DNA of 64,000 nucleotides from NCBI RefSeq assembly GCF_022009635.1, contig NZ_CP091716.1, forward strand, positions 5,477,501 to 5,541,500, in the 5' to 3' direction. Positions 38,501 through 46,441 of this stretch are shown here, in pieces. A model generated the notes under the pieces. That model was not told the DNA's origin, ran no database searches, and saw only the letters and a program-made list of their open reading frames with translations. Each line of letters begins with the position of its first letter. The stretch's first letter is position 1. This DNA comes from Variovorax paradoxus. Its GTDB lineage: Bacteria; Pseudomonadota; Gammaproteobacteria; Burkholderiales; Burkholderiaceae_C. Made by a program: the position numbers and the translations under genes.

Positions 38501-38737
38501 GGCAAAGCGCGTGACCTGTCCGCTCAGGAAGCGCTTGCCGGCGCCGCCAAGCTCGGTGGCAAGGTTCACCTCGATGCTCATGTCTTCGCCCAGCATGCGC
38601 CTGGGCTGGATGTTGGGCATGTCGCTGATGAGCCGCACGCGATGCTCGAACAGTGCGGAAATGCGCTCCTGTCCCGTCATCGAACGGAACTTCAGGCGCT
38701 CGCCCAGCGCGCTGTGGGCGATGAAGCTGCGGGTCAT
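35564..38737 (-). CDS. vgrG: VgrG spike with C-terminal metallopeptidase toxin
   Basis: 1057 residues. The type VI spike (gp27/gp5-like, about 1-560) shows YCVQYSESDFNFVSRLMEQEG and EYGRIKVQFHWDRYG with SCWIRVSQTWAG; a DUF2345 beta-helix follows to about 830. After an Ala/Pro linker the tip (about 860-1057) has the zinc site SLSHEVGHAVYSY (His942, Glu943, His946) with a likely third ligand in the SSEGEAALNQ helix. This is the plan of evolved VgrG with M91-like or similar peptidase toxins. Follows hcp, precedes the immunity candidate. Confidence 0.92.
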   Translation of the reverse strand: MTRSFIAHSALGERLKFRSMTGQERISALFEHRVRLISDMPNIQPRRMLGEDMSIEVNLATELGGAGKRFLSGQVTRFAYVGKDDGDMCVYEATLRPWLWYATRRSDFKIFQFKTAPQILQEVLAPYGFAIDARLSGNYRTWDYCVQYSESDFNFVSRLMEQEGIYYFFSHAQGSHQLVLCDGADSHTPVPSGPVKVPYHAGVLAAQILEQDFIDSWSHSEDIASGNFAADDYDFRKPNAEIDTVRQQPAGHSRDDFEIYDWPGGYTELGDGENYARLRLEQLAGRRELVSAEGNLRHMAPGYLFELARHPNAEDNRRYLIEAVTYDFQENALRVAGAADAAYSESTSSTSYRQTFEVLPDSAPFRPARVTPRPRTTGPQTAVVVGPAGEEIHTDEYGRIKVQFHWDRYGRRDENSSCWIRVSQTWAGSNYGAMHIPRIGQEVIVDFLNGDPDYPIVTGCVYNAAQMPPWELPRHKTQTGFQTNWSKGGGGKHMLRFEDSRGTEHIELSTDHGNTHLHMGYLMNQGSGVQRSYGFELRTNEWGSIRADKGLLLTTYTQDYAQRTSRDNPDGHEHMGATLAQSNALMQASGQAIAATKALVGAMAQGKNQTLMGLVQGVQAAGGVSQAVAALAAGGAPEAGVSDNPDPAMADAQQMLDLSRKIDKPVVSIVSPEGQTMISPKPIVLSSGQSVSVRATSAMTLTTGAQLTQLVTGGMLTQVSEGGQVNVVSGGDIVSHASAGAVNLVSKTDASMTSTDSNANITGRKSVVIQAADQDVFVTGKTSISLICGKSSIVLLADGTVNINGVKGLVNFTGELDQRGSKIFLNCDAPIGSAPEEAVVEDGVPVAPAAAATSAEASEHAVPAAAPPGYVTTGLGKGVDAIAARSPTLQRQVKFLQGQGWKIGYGAAGGGTYADTNPAVKKIVIDSNNASDPYKTAASLSHEVGHAVYSYRFKPDMSSKTAFVNSMLSSEGEAALNQIQVQREVWRAAKVDILKGANPANVEAFNEAYNGMVKGGTREAARAAAGKYYGTLNTSTTGEQYTQYYGNSYDKKYAGKH

Positions 38738-38778
38738 TCGTGGAAGGCTCCCTGGTCAACGTGTCCGTCGAAGGGAGA

Positions 38779-39261
38779 TCAGGCTTCCTTGTTTTCCTTG
38801 ATGTTCCAGGCCAGCACCGTCTCGGCGCCCTTGCCGCCCTTGTCGGTCTGCTCCCAGTACTGCTGCTTCACCTTCGCGGCCTGGAAGGCGTACTGCACGA
38901 ACACGGCGTCGGAACCCTGCTCGGCCGTGTACTGCACAGAGGTGACCAGCACTTCCTCGAGCGTGACGCGCGTGTACTCGATCTGCGAGCCGCCGGCCTT
39001 GCACACCGACACTTCCACCTTGCTCAGGTGCTTGCCGCTCGCGCAATTCTTCAGCACTGAGGGCGCGGCCTTGTCGATGCGCGCGATCACCTGCAGGTCG
39101 TTGAAGCTGGCCTTGCCCACGCCGCCGCCACCGCCGCTGACCATGTTCCCGGGCTGCGTCGCGCCCCAGGCGAACGACTTGATGTCGCTCCACTCCTTGT
39201 GGTTCGAATCCTTCGATTCGCCGTTCGCGCCTTCGACGCGCATGAACATGTCTACTGCCAT
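38779..39261 (-). CDS. hcp: Hcp, type VI secretion tube protein
   Basis: 160-residue tube subunit. MAVDMFMRVEGANGESKDSN, SFNDLQVIARIDKAAPSVL and the late YTAEQGSDAVFVQYAFQAA are Hcp features. First gene of module one and 41 bp before vgrG. The 222-bp region upstream (39262-39483) holds no gene and no promoter I can defend. No tss sheath, baseplate or ClpV genes are in the window, so this Hcp must serve a system encoded elsewhere. Confidence 0.94.
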   Translation of the reverse strand: MAVDMFMRVEGANGESKDSNHKEWSDIKSFAWGATQPGNMVSGGGGGVGKASFNDLQVIARIDKAAPSVLKNCASGKHLSKVEVSVCKAGGSQIEYTRVTLEEVLVTSVQYTAEQGSDAVFVQYAFQAAKVKQQYWEQTDKGGKGAETVLAWNIKENKEA

Positions 39262-39483
39262 GAGATCAACTCCCTGAGAAATTGCGTGCCCATCGAGGAC
39301 ACCGTGGAACCAGCCGCCCTCCCCTTGCGGAAGGACGGCAGCGAATCACAAGCGGATGGCGCCGGCGCTGGTGACACAGCGGGGTCGGCGCATCGAATTC
39401 GCCCGTACCTTAAGCCAGGCACCCGCGGCAGGCCAGTGCCAAACGGCATGCGCAGAAAGAACTACAGGCACTGGCTGAATTAC

Positions 39484-40629
39484 TCAAAACGGATACGGTG
39501 CGCCCGCCACGCGCTCGCACCCCACATACCGGCTCCCGATTTCCAGCAGCCTGGACGGGTTCTCGATACGCAATTCCATCAGCCGGATGCCCGATCGCTT
39601 GGGCACCCAGCAGCGCCACGTCAGGAAGACCGACGCCGGGCCAGGGTTCGTCATGTCCACGTGAACGCCGTCGAGGGCCATCTCCAACACTTCAGCGTCT
39701 CCATCGTTGCGATGCACGGCGGCGGACAAGCGCACGCCGGGCAGCCAGACCTGGATGTGCGCGTGGTCGGGGTGCATGTGAAGAAGCTGCAGTTCCTCGT
39801 CGCCGTTCAGGCGTTCTTCGTGAATGAGGCCCGGCGCGGCGTATTGGTAGAAGCGGTAGTCGAAGTCGTCGGGCAGCAGAGGATGCTTTGCCTCCAACCA
39901 GGCATCGTCGAAGGTGCCGGTGAACTGCTGGCGCGGCCGCCATACCGGGGGCAGCGGGCGGAAGCCTTGCGGCACGTAGTCGCGGCGGCGCCAATCGAGA
40001 ACCGGGTCGGCGGGGTCTTCGATGCAGGGCGCGGGAATGTCGGCATCCATGGGGCTGTGCTGCGCGTCGACGATGCCGCATCCGACGGGGTTGTGGCGGT
40101 GGACGTCGACGGGCGTCTGCCCGTCGCCCGTGCCGGGTATCGCTCCCCCGAAAGCGCCCCGCCAGTCGAGCGCCACGGCCTTCACCGGTAGGGCCGGCGA
40201 GAGCACCCACTCCTTCTTCTGCCCGGACGCCTTGTCCTCCTCGTCGCCCTCTTGCTTCGCGGCGCATTGCCAGGCTCTAGGGCCGTGCACCCGCACGACT
40301 TTCTCGAGCTTGCCCAGGCGCACGCCGGCAAGCCACGAGCGAGCCTCCACGCCATGCGGTGCCCAGCTCGCGCCCAGGATGGTGAGATCGGCCGCCGGCT
40401 TGAAGGGCACGATGTCGCAGGTCCGCATCAGCAGGCCGCTGGCGGGATCGCCCTCGTAGCGGTCGGCGAGTTCGAGTTCGTCCTGCCGGGGTGCGAGCAC
40501 GAGCGGCGCATTCGCCACGACATGGAAGCTGCCGCGCACCGCCAGCACGGCCATGTCGGCGCCGTCGCGGTGGAACTGCGAAAAAGCCAGTGCGGAAAAA
40601 GGCGTGTGGTTTTCAAGATGAGGAGCCAT
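39484..40629 (-). CDS. DUF2169 family protein
   Basis: 381 residues of the DUF2169 family, often encoded near DUF4150 PAAR-like proteins and VgrG; some members act as adaptors for effector loading. Signs: NHTPFSALAFSQFHRDG, MAVLAVRGSFHV and DWRGAFGGAIPG with the DYVPQGFRPLPPVW segment. ATG 40627-40629 chosen as the family start; the frame is open above. It is the last gene of module two. Confidence 0.85.
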   Translation of the reverse strand: MAPHLENHTPFSALAFSQFHRDGADMAVLAVRGSFHVVANAPLVLAPRQDELELADRYEGDPASGLLMRTCDIVPFKPAADLTILGASWAPHGVEARSWLAGVRLGKLEKVVRVHGPRAWQCAAKQEGDEEDKASGQKKEWVLSPALPVKAVALDWRGAFGGAIPGTGDGQTPVDVHRHNPVGCGIVDAQHSPMDADIPAPCIEDPADPVLDWRRRDYVPQGFRPLPPVWRPRQQFTGTFDDAWLEAKHPLLPDDFDYRFYQYAAPGLIHEERLNGDEELQLLHMHPDHAHIQVWLPGVRLSAAVHRNDGDAEVLEMALDGVHVDMTNPGPASVFLTWRCWVPKRSGIRLMELRIENPSRLLEIGSRYVGCERVAGAPYPF

Positions 40630-40693
40630 GCCAGATGCCGCCGGATCAGTGGAACAGGAATGAAAGCGGGAGAAAGCGCCCGGGCCTCGCCAG

Positions 40694-40999
40694 TCACCGT
40701 CGCAGCAGGGTGAACACCATGCGTTCATCCTCACGCCTGGTGGAGAGAAACTGGACGGGCAGCGAAGGCAGCACGCGCAAGATGTCCGAGAAGGCTGTGG
40801 GATCGTCCGTCGTGAGCACAAGAACCTGCCCCGGCGTGCTGCGCCCGACGGACTTTCGAAGCCTCAGTATCGGCACGGGGCAGCGCGTGCCGCAGGTGTC
40901 GACATGAAGGGCTTCGCCGTGACCATCGCCGGTCGCGCCATCGGGTACAGACGGCGCAGGCCTCGCAGGCAGGAAGAGATGATCGCGCGGGTCCGTCAC
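40694..40999 (-). CDS. TusA-like sulfur-carrier fold protein
   Basis: 101 residues. The C-terminal 70 match the TusA/SirA fold: LHVDTCGTRCPVPILRLRKS with the CPxP cysteine at Cys40, then STPGQVLVLTTDDPTAFSDI. GTG 40997-40999 overlaps the stop of the upstream gene as GTGA, so the two are coupled. In known systems TusA passes sulfur for tRNA thiolation or molybdenum enzymes. Its presence inside a type VI effector module is unexpected and its job there is unknown. Confidence 0.78.
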   Translation of the reverse strand: MTDPRDHLFLPARPAPSVPDGATGDGHGEALHVDTCGTRCPVPILRLRKSVGRSTPGQVLVLTTDDPTAFSDILRVLPSLPVQFLSTRREDERMVFTLLRR

Positions 41000-41535
41000 G
41001 GTCTGCCGCTCGCAAGCGTGCCCGCTGCGCCGAGCGAGCGGAAGTCGGGCATGGTCAATATGCGCTGCAAATGCAAGCCTTCTATGCCCATCATCGAAGG
41101 CTTGAATACCACGCCCACCACGCGACCATCGGGCAGGTAGTGAACGATGCGGTGTTTGCCATTGCGCAAGTCGACCGGGCGCCCGAAAGCCGTGTCGTCG
41201 GACAGCTTGCGCCGAGCGCCTTGCGGTGTTTCGCCGCGAGCATCGAGGCCGAACGGCAATGGCATTGCGGCGGCATCGATCTGAATGTCGTAGAGCACCC
41301 AGGCCTGGGGATCGGCGACAGGTACGCGCTCGGAGAAAGGATGGAGCAACGTGATCTTCAAGCCGCGCGAAACGCTTGCGTAGTCTGCCTTTGCGGCAAG
41401 CGCCGCCGGTGGGCATTCGACCGGTGTCAGCTCGGCCCACGCAGCGAAATCGGGCAACCATTCCGCGATGCCGCAGCAACCGATGCGCTGCGACGCTTCG
41501 GTCACCCAATCGATGTCACGCTTCCACAGGCCCAT
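40996..41535 (-). CDS. Hypothetical protein in effector module
   Basis: 179 residues, ATG start, not recognised. Soluble, with segments IGCCGIAEWLPDFAAWAE and NGKHRIVHYLPDGRVVGVVF. Starts 6 bp after the propeller-like gene and overlaps the TusA-like gene by GTGA, so it belongs to the same operon. Possibly a second immunity or loading factor. Confidence 0.65.
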   Translation of the reverse strand: MGLWKRDIDWVTEASQRIGCCGIAEWLPDFAAWAELTPVECPPAALAAKADYASVSRGLKITLLHPFSERVPVADPQAWVLYDIQIDAAAMPLPFGLDARGETPQGARRKLSDDTAFGRPVDLRNGKHRIVHYLPDGRVVGVVFKPSMMGIEGLHLQRILTMPDFRSLGAAGTLASGRP

Positions 41536-41541
41536 GGAGCT

Positions 41542-42528
41542 TCAGCGGATCGGTGGATTGCCGGGAAATGCGATGCGCTCCCAACGCGTTCCGTCGAAGC
41601 GCACGATGTCGGCATAGCCGATGGACCACAACATTCCGTCGACTACCTGCAGGATATGACCGTCGGAATGGTCTGGATCGAGACCGGTGCGGATGCGCTG
41701 GGCCTTTCCGTTGGCATGGAGATAGAGACCCGTCTCCGTCGCAAGGAAAATCTGCCCGTCGTAGCTGGCGATGTCGACATAGCTTCGGGTGTCGTCGATC
41801 TCCGAGACATCCTTGAATCCATCGACGCGGTTGCCGTGCAAAACGGTTCCGCGCCGACCGCAAGCCCATATCGAATCATCGCTCTCGACATGAATGCTGC
41901 TGATCGACGCAAAGCCGGATGCCATGGGCGTCCAGCCATGTTTGTTCCCACAGAACAGCACGCCATCGTTCACGTTCGAGCGCCAGCCCCCGACGTAGAC
42001 CTCCTGTGCGTTGGGGCCGGCGATGGCTGCGAGGCTCAGGTCGTCCTTGTCACCTTTGCCTTGCAGCAGTCCCAGATCCATATGGCCCCAGGCTCCCGCT
42101 TCCGAGCGTCGATAGACCTGACCGCCGCCGCCGCAAGCGTGAAGGTGGCCGCCAATCTGAGCGATGGCCGTCATGTAGCCCCAGCCTTCGGAGTCATCGC
42201 GCCACAGGCCCGAGCCCACGATGCGCTCGGTGATGGCTTCGCCGCCTGGCGGCAGATGCATCACGTCGCCTTCCTTGGAAAGAAAGACGAAAACGGGTTC
42301 CGCTCCCTGGCGCTGCTGGAAGCGCGTTCCGTCGGCGATCGTGGTCGGCAGGTCGAAAAAATGCCACGCCGGATCCGTACCCTCTCTGTATCTGCAGAGG
42401 CGGGCGAAGTCATTGAAGCGATCCTGGCTGTCGGAGCAGGCCAGGAACAGGTGATTGCGCGCAACAGCAACCGCCGCTTCGAACTGAAGCCGCATCGCGC
42501 CGGGTCGGGTCAGTGGCTGCATTGCCAT
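41542..42528 (-). CDS. Beta-propeller-like protein, possible immunity factor
   Basis: 328 residues, no signal peptide. Repeating units of about 40 residues with IWACGRRGTVLHGN, IFLATETGLYLHANG and LWSIGYADIVRFDGTRW suggest a beta-propeller. It starts 15 bp after the nuclease-tipped PAAR-like gene, the place of an immunity gene. A role in binding and blocking that nuclease is inferred only from position. Confidence 0.7.
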   Translation of the reverse strand: MAMQPLTRPGAMRLQFEAAVAVARNHLFLACSDSQDRFNDFARLCRYREGTDPAWHFFDLPTTIADGTRFQQRQGAEPVFVFLSKEGDVMHLPPGGEAITERIVGSGLWRDDSEGWGYMTAIAQIGGHLHACGGGGQVYRRSEAGAWGHMDLGLLQGKGDKDDLSLAAIAGPNAQEVYVGGWRSNVNDGVLFCGNKHGWTPMASGFASISSIHVESDDSIWACGRRGTVLHGNRVDGFKDVSEIDDTRSYVDIASYDGQIFLATETGLYLHANGKAQRIRTGLDPDHSDGHILQVVDGMLWSIGYADIVRFDGTRWERIAFPGNPPIR

Positions 42529-42543
42529 GTATTCGTCTTCCTT

Positions 42544-44181
42544 TTATTCACCGGACCACATCCGCGTCAGCGCCTCGCGCAGTTCGGCATTCGTCTTCAT
42601 CATTCCCCGGCCGAGCATTTCCTGAGGAACGTCCTTGAATGCATCTCTCACCGGCTGCTCGAACTGGCGTTTGCAGTCGGGCTTGACCTGGTCGAGAGCG
42701 TCGATGGCAACGTCCATCACGTCCTTCAGCGTAATGGTTCCGTTGCTTGCGAGCTTTGCACGCATGCCCTTGGCAATCTTGTCATGCACCTGTGTGTGAT
42801 CTTCCTTGTTCAGGCAGATCGAAGGGCCTTTTCCCAGCGAGGGCGCGCCGGGCATGCGAACCCCCGGGTCCAGGCGCGTGCCGACACGCAGTATGAAGTC
42901 CGGAATGATGTGGTGCGCGGCCTCTCCCTCCGAACACTGATTCTCGTCGTAAGGCTCGGGTTCGCATTCGTCCTTGTTGCCTGTGATGCGTCCACCGTCC
43001 TTGCCTCCGCCACCACCGGTCTCTGGTGTCATTGCCGGCGCGGTGGTCGTCTGCTGCTGCTGCGGGCGCGCACGCAGTTCTTCGATCTGTCGTTTCACCG
43101 ACGTGCGGACCTCGGCGTCGAATGCCCTGTACTCCGGGATCCACAAGAAGCTGCTGTTGAGGCGCCCTTCCTTGTAGGCCGTGAGCTGCTCCAGAGCCTG
43201 ATCGTAGATGGCCTGTTCCTGAGGGTTCTGCGGGTCGATGCCTTCCAGAACGCCGCGCGCGTCGTAGGCGGCTTCGACGTGGTCTCCAATGGGCTTGAGC
43301 AGGAGGATCACCCCGATCCATCCGGCCCCTTTTCCTCCCTTGCCTGTCGGCGCAGGAACTTTCGTGCGAGGCATGGCGACCGGGGGGCGCCATGTCGGCG
43401 CATCGGTCACGATGGGACCTTTGGGGCTGGTATCGAGAAAAGCCAACCTGACCGGCTGCTCGTCGAGCGCTGTGCGCAACAGCGAGCCGAAACTCGCGGT
43501 GCTCGCGGCACTCATGATCCGGGCCCTCCCCGTCTTCTCCTTGTCCGATTCGTAGTATTCGATCACCGCCTTGTCGGCCTGTGCCCTGGCCAGCAGCGTC
43601 TCTGCTTCGCTGTCGTCGATGCCGCCGCCATCCTCAGGCGGCCAGTAGTTGCCACCATCCTTCTTGTAGATCAGCTCGCCGACGGTGTTGCGCTTGTTCA
43701 TCCAGAAGGTGTCGCCGTCGCGCACCAGCCACTGGCCGTTGACACGCACGACGGTGGAAGCCGTCTTCGGCTCCGCGATGTCGCCCACCGTCCCCGACTG
43801 GATGCCGGTAGCCGTGCCCGGCTCATCGCCGGTGACGTGGGTGACCACGCTGTCGAACTTGAATGCCTTGAGTCCTGTGAGATAAACGTTCTGCGAGGTA
43901 TTGGCGTCATCGCCGAGTGCGCCGGTGATCTGGTAAGGGATGGGCGGCGTCGACGAACCGATCGGCGTCTTGCAGACGTCGGGCGCGGTGCACACCACGA
44001 TCGCCTTTCCCACGTCACGGCCGGCCTCAGGCGGTGCAACACTGGCAGGCGTTGGCGGTGCCGGCTTGCCCAGGATGACAGCTACACGCGCTATCCGCCC
44101 TGTCCCCAATCCCGAAAGTGGAGAATTACCCGACGTGCCAGGAATGGATGCCGATGCACCAGCTTTGGGGTTCAGCGCCAT
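42544..44181 (-). CDS. PAAR-like (DUF4150) effector with HNH/GHH-type nuclease tip
   Basis: 545 residues. The N-terminal part (IVVCTAPDVCKTPIGSSTPP, IPYQ, TSQNVYLTGLKAF) is the DUF4150 PAAR-like cap that sits on VgrG. A middle linker is rich in Pro and Gln. The C-terminus has CSEGEAAHHIIPDF (His423-His424), ICLN and DHTQVHDK, the His-Me finger arrangement of HNH/Endo VII toxins such as Tox-GHH2. Together they make a VgrG-delivered DNase. ATG 44179-44181 is 22 bp after vgrG. DUF2169 downstream is a common partner. Confidence 0.82.
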   Translation of the reverse strand: MALNPKAGASASIPGTSGNSPLSGLGTGRIARVAVILGKPAPPTPASVAPPEAGRDVGKAIVVCTAPDVCKTPIGSSTPPIPYQITGALGDDANTSQNVYLTGLKAFKFDSVVTHVTGDEPGTATGIQSGTVGDIAEPKTASTVVRVNGQWLVRDGDTFWMNKRNTVGELIYKKDGGNYWPPEDGGGIDDSEAETLLARAQADKAVIEYYESDKEKTGRARIMSAASTASFGSLLRTALDEQPVRLAFLDTSPKGPIVTDAPTWRPPVAMPRTKVPAPTGKGGKGAGWIGVILLLKPIGDHVEAAYDARGVLEGIDPQNPQEQAIYDQALEQLTAYKEGRLNSSFLWIPEYRAFDAEVRTSVKRQIEELRARPQQQQTTTAPAMTPETGGGGGKDGGRITGNKDECEPEPYDENQCSEGEAAHHIIPDFILRVGTRLDPGVRMPGAPSLGKGPSICLNKEDHTQVHDKIAKGMRAKLASNGTITLKDVMDVAIDALDQVKPDCKRQFEQPVRDAFKDVPQEMLGRGMMKTNAELREALTRMWSGE

Positions 44182-44203
44182 GAGCAGGCTTTTCGTCGCC
44201 GCC

Positions 44204-46249
44204 TCAGCAAAGGTCGATGACCTTGCCGTTGATCCGCACCGCACCGGTGGCGCGGAAGTCGAACTTGGCGCCGGTGAGCGTCACCTGGCCGTCTTTCGTC
44301 ATCTCGAGCCGGCTCTTGCCCACGGTGATGACCAGCTTCTCGCCGACATCGAGCGAAAAGTCTTCGCCGATGGTTTCGTTCTTGCTCTTGCCTACGGCCA
44401 CCGTCTGCGTCAGTCCGACCAGCGATGTCTTGGCGATGCCGACCTCCTCCGACGAAGTGAGCGCGACGAAGCGGTTCATGTTCTGCAGCACCGTCAGCAG
44501 CTCGTTGGCCTTGATCGTCTCCATCCGGTTGTTGCCGATGGTGATGGTTTCGTCATGGCCGACCGTCTCCGTGCGGTCGTGCTTCACATGCACGGTCTCG
44601 TCGTGGTCGATGGTCTTGCTGCGGTCGTGGCCGACCCAGTGGGTTTCGTCGCGCTCGACCTCGATGTCCTGGTTGCGCTCGGCGTGCAGCCACACCTGCT
44701 CCTGCCCCTTCTTGTCCTCGAAGCGAAGCGCGTTGGCATTGGCGTCCGTCGCGCCCTCCGAACTGCGCGTGAGCAGGCCGCTTTGCGTCGCGTTGTCGGG
44801 CAGTGTCCAGGGCGGCATGTTGTCGGCGTTGTAGACGCGCCCGGTCACGATGGGCCGGTCGGGGTCGCCGTTCTCGAAGTCGACGATCACCTCCTGCCCG
44901 ATGCGCGGTATCTGGATGCCGCCGAAGTTGGTGCCGGCCCAGGGCGATGACACGCGCACCCAGCAGGAACTGTTCTCGTCCTTGGTGCAGTAGCGGTTCC
45001 AGTGAAAGCTGAGCTTCACGCGGCCGTACTGGTCGGTCCAGATCTCGCGCCCGGCCGGGCCGGTGACGATGGCCGTCTGCGGGCCCGAGGTTCGCGGGCG
45101 CGGTGCATTGGGCGCGGGTGCGCGAAAGACCTTGCCCGACGAGATCACGTCGAAGTCCACCCGGCATTCGAAAACCTCCTGGCCGCTGGCCTCGCCGGGC
45201 TCCTGCATGTGCAGGCGTGCGTCGGTCACGAGGTACTGGCGGTTGGATTCGCTCTGCGGATGCCGCTCGAGCGTGATCAGGCAACCCGGCACTACGGCGC
45301 GCAGGTTGCCCGAGCCGCTGGCGCGCTCGCCTTGGCTGCCGACTTCTTCCATGCGCGTGCGCACGAGCTGCTCACCTTCGGACTCGACCGCGTAGTCGCC
45401 CGGCCAGCCGTAGCGCTCCAGGGTGTTCTGCGCCGTCTTGCGCGGCATGGCGCTGACCTGCTGCAGGTCGGCCTTGGGCCGGGTGAAATCGAAGTCGCTC
45501 GTGACCCAGCGGCCGCTTTGCAGCGCTTCGCAGGCGTTGAAGCTGTCGCAATGCTCCTCGCGCACGGTGTCTTCGGCGGCGTGGAAGGGAATCGTCTCGT
45601 AGGCGGCGTTGGCGAATGGCTTGTGCGCGGCCATGTCGTCCACCACCACGAGCTTGTGTGCGCCTTCAGCGTGCTCGAAGTAGTAGTACAGGCCCCACTC
45701 GTGCATCAGCCGGGCCATGAAGTCGTGGTCGCTCTCGCCGTACTGCACCTGGAATTCGCGCGGCGGGTAGTTCTGCGAGGCGCAGATCTCGAACGGAAAA
45801 TCGTACTTGCCCAGCGTCTGCGAAAGAATCGCGAGCACGGTCTGGTTCTGGAAGATCCGGAAGTCGTTGGTACGCGTGGCCAGCGTGAGCCAGGGTTCGA
45901 TGACGGCCTCGTAGAGCGCGCGCCGATTCTCGAGCCGCAGAAAACGCACGCGCGTCACCAGCCCCGAGATATGCCGCTGCGAGCCCCCCGCGCCGGGCCG
46001 GCCGTCGAGCCGGATATGCACCGTCAGGACTTCGCCAACCAGCTGCTTGATGGCGACGTTGGCCGCCTGCCGGCCGCTGTAACCGCTCTGCTCCGGCGTG
46101 GCCAGTGTGAGCGTATAGCGGAACAAACGGCTCAGCCCTTCGTCTCCTTCGATGCGCACCGGCTCCAGCGCCGGCTCGCCGCCGAGCGATGGCATGGCGG
46201 AGGATGAAATCCGCAGCGTGCGGCCTGACTCCACGGTGCCCGTTGCCAT
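44204..46249 (-). CDS. vgrG: VgrG spike protein (second copy)
   Basis: 681 residues without toxin extension. Spike features EFQVQYGESDHDFMARLMHE, QYGRVKLSFHWNRY and SCWVRVSSPWAG are present, followed by a C-terminal region of short repeats (VGHDRSKTIDHDETVHVKHD) typical of the gp5 beta-helix needle. Ends in VIDLC. First gene of module two, carrying the PAAR-like nuclease encoded next. Differs clearly in sequence from the first VgrG. Confidence 0.94.
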   Translation of the reverse strand: MATGTVESGRTLRISSSAMPSLGGEPALEPVRIEGDEGLSRLFRYTLTLATPEQSGYSGRQAANVAIKQLVGEVLTVHIRLDGRPGAGGSQRHISGLVTRVRFLRLENRRALYEAVIEPWLTLATRTNDFRIFQNQTVLAILSQTLGKYDFPFEICASQNYPPREFQVQYGESDHDFMARLMHEWGLYYYFEHAEGAHKLVVVDDMAAHKPFANAAYETIPFHAAEDTVREEHCDSFNACEALQSGRWVTSDFDFTRPKADLQQVSAMPRKTAQNTLERYGWPGDYAVESEGEQLVRTRMEEVGSQGERASGSGNLRAVVPGCLITLERHPQSESNRQYLVTDARLHMQEPGEASGQEVFECRVDFDVISSGKVFRAPAPNAPRPRTSGPQTAIVTGPAGREIWTDQYGRVKLSFHWNRYCTKDENSSCWVRVSSPWAGTNFGGIQIPRIGQEVIVDFENGDPDRPIVTGRVYNADNMPPWTLPDNATQSGLLTRSSEGATDANANALRFEDKKGQEQVWLHAERNQDIEVERDETHWVGHDRSKTIDHDETVHVKHDRTETVGHDETITIGNNRMETIKANELLTVLQNMNRFVALTSSEEVGIAKTSLVGLTQTVAVGKSKNETIGEDFSLDVGEKLVITVGKSRLEMTKDGQVTLTGAKFDFRATGAVRINGKVIDLC

Positions 46250-46383
46250 GACGTTCTCCCTGAAATTTCAATTCGATGTCGGCCGAAGACCATGTTCGAC
46301 CTGAACTGTGACAAATCGATTGAAGTGGGCGCTTTTTCTTTGTGGCTTCGATTGATGAAAATGAAATAGAAGAAGAACGAATT

Positions 46384-46416
46384 AAAAAAGCCCGTCATCG
46401 ACACGATGACGGGCTT
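46384..46416 (-). terminator. Rho-independent terminator of the sirtuin gene
   Basis: AAGCCCGTCATCG and CGATGACGGGCTT form a long stem; on the minus strand it is followed by a run of T (AAAAAA at 46384-46389 on the plus strand). It lies 25 bases after the sirtuin stop codon. Confidence 0.88.
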
Positions 46417-46441
46417 GGGAGTTGGAACAGTGCAGCAGGTG

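Noticed and set aside
39262..39483. A sigma-54-like TGGCAC...TGC upstream of hcp on the minus strand
   Set aside because: The GG to GC spacing is one base too short for a -24/-12 promoter, so it is not listed as a site.
40694..41509. A single 271-codon gene in this frame
   Set aside because: Its first two-thirds is the shadow of the unknown gene at 40996-41535; only the part after GTG 40999 matches a real family (TusA).
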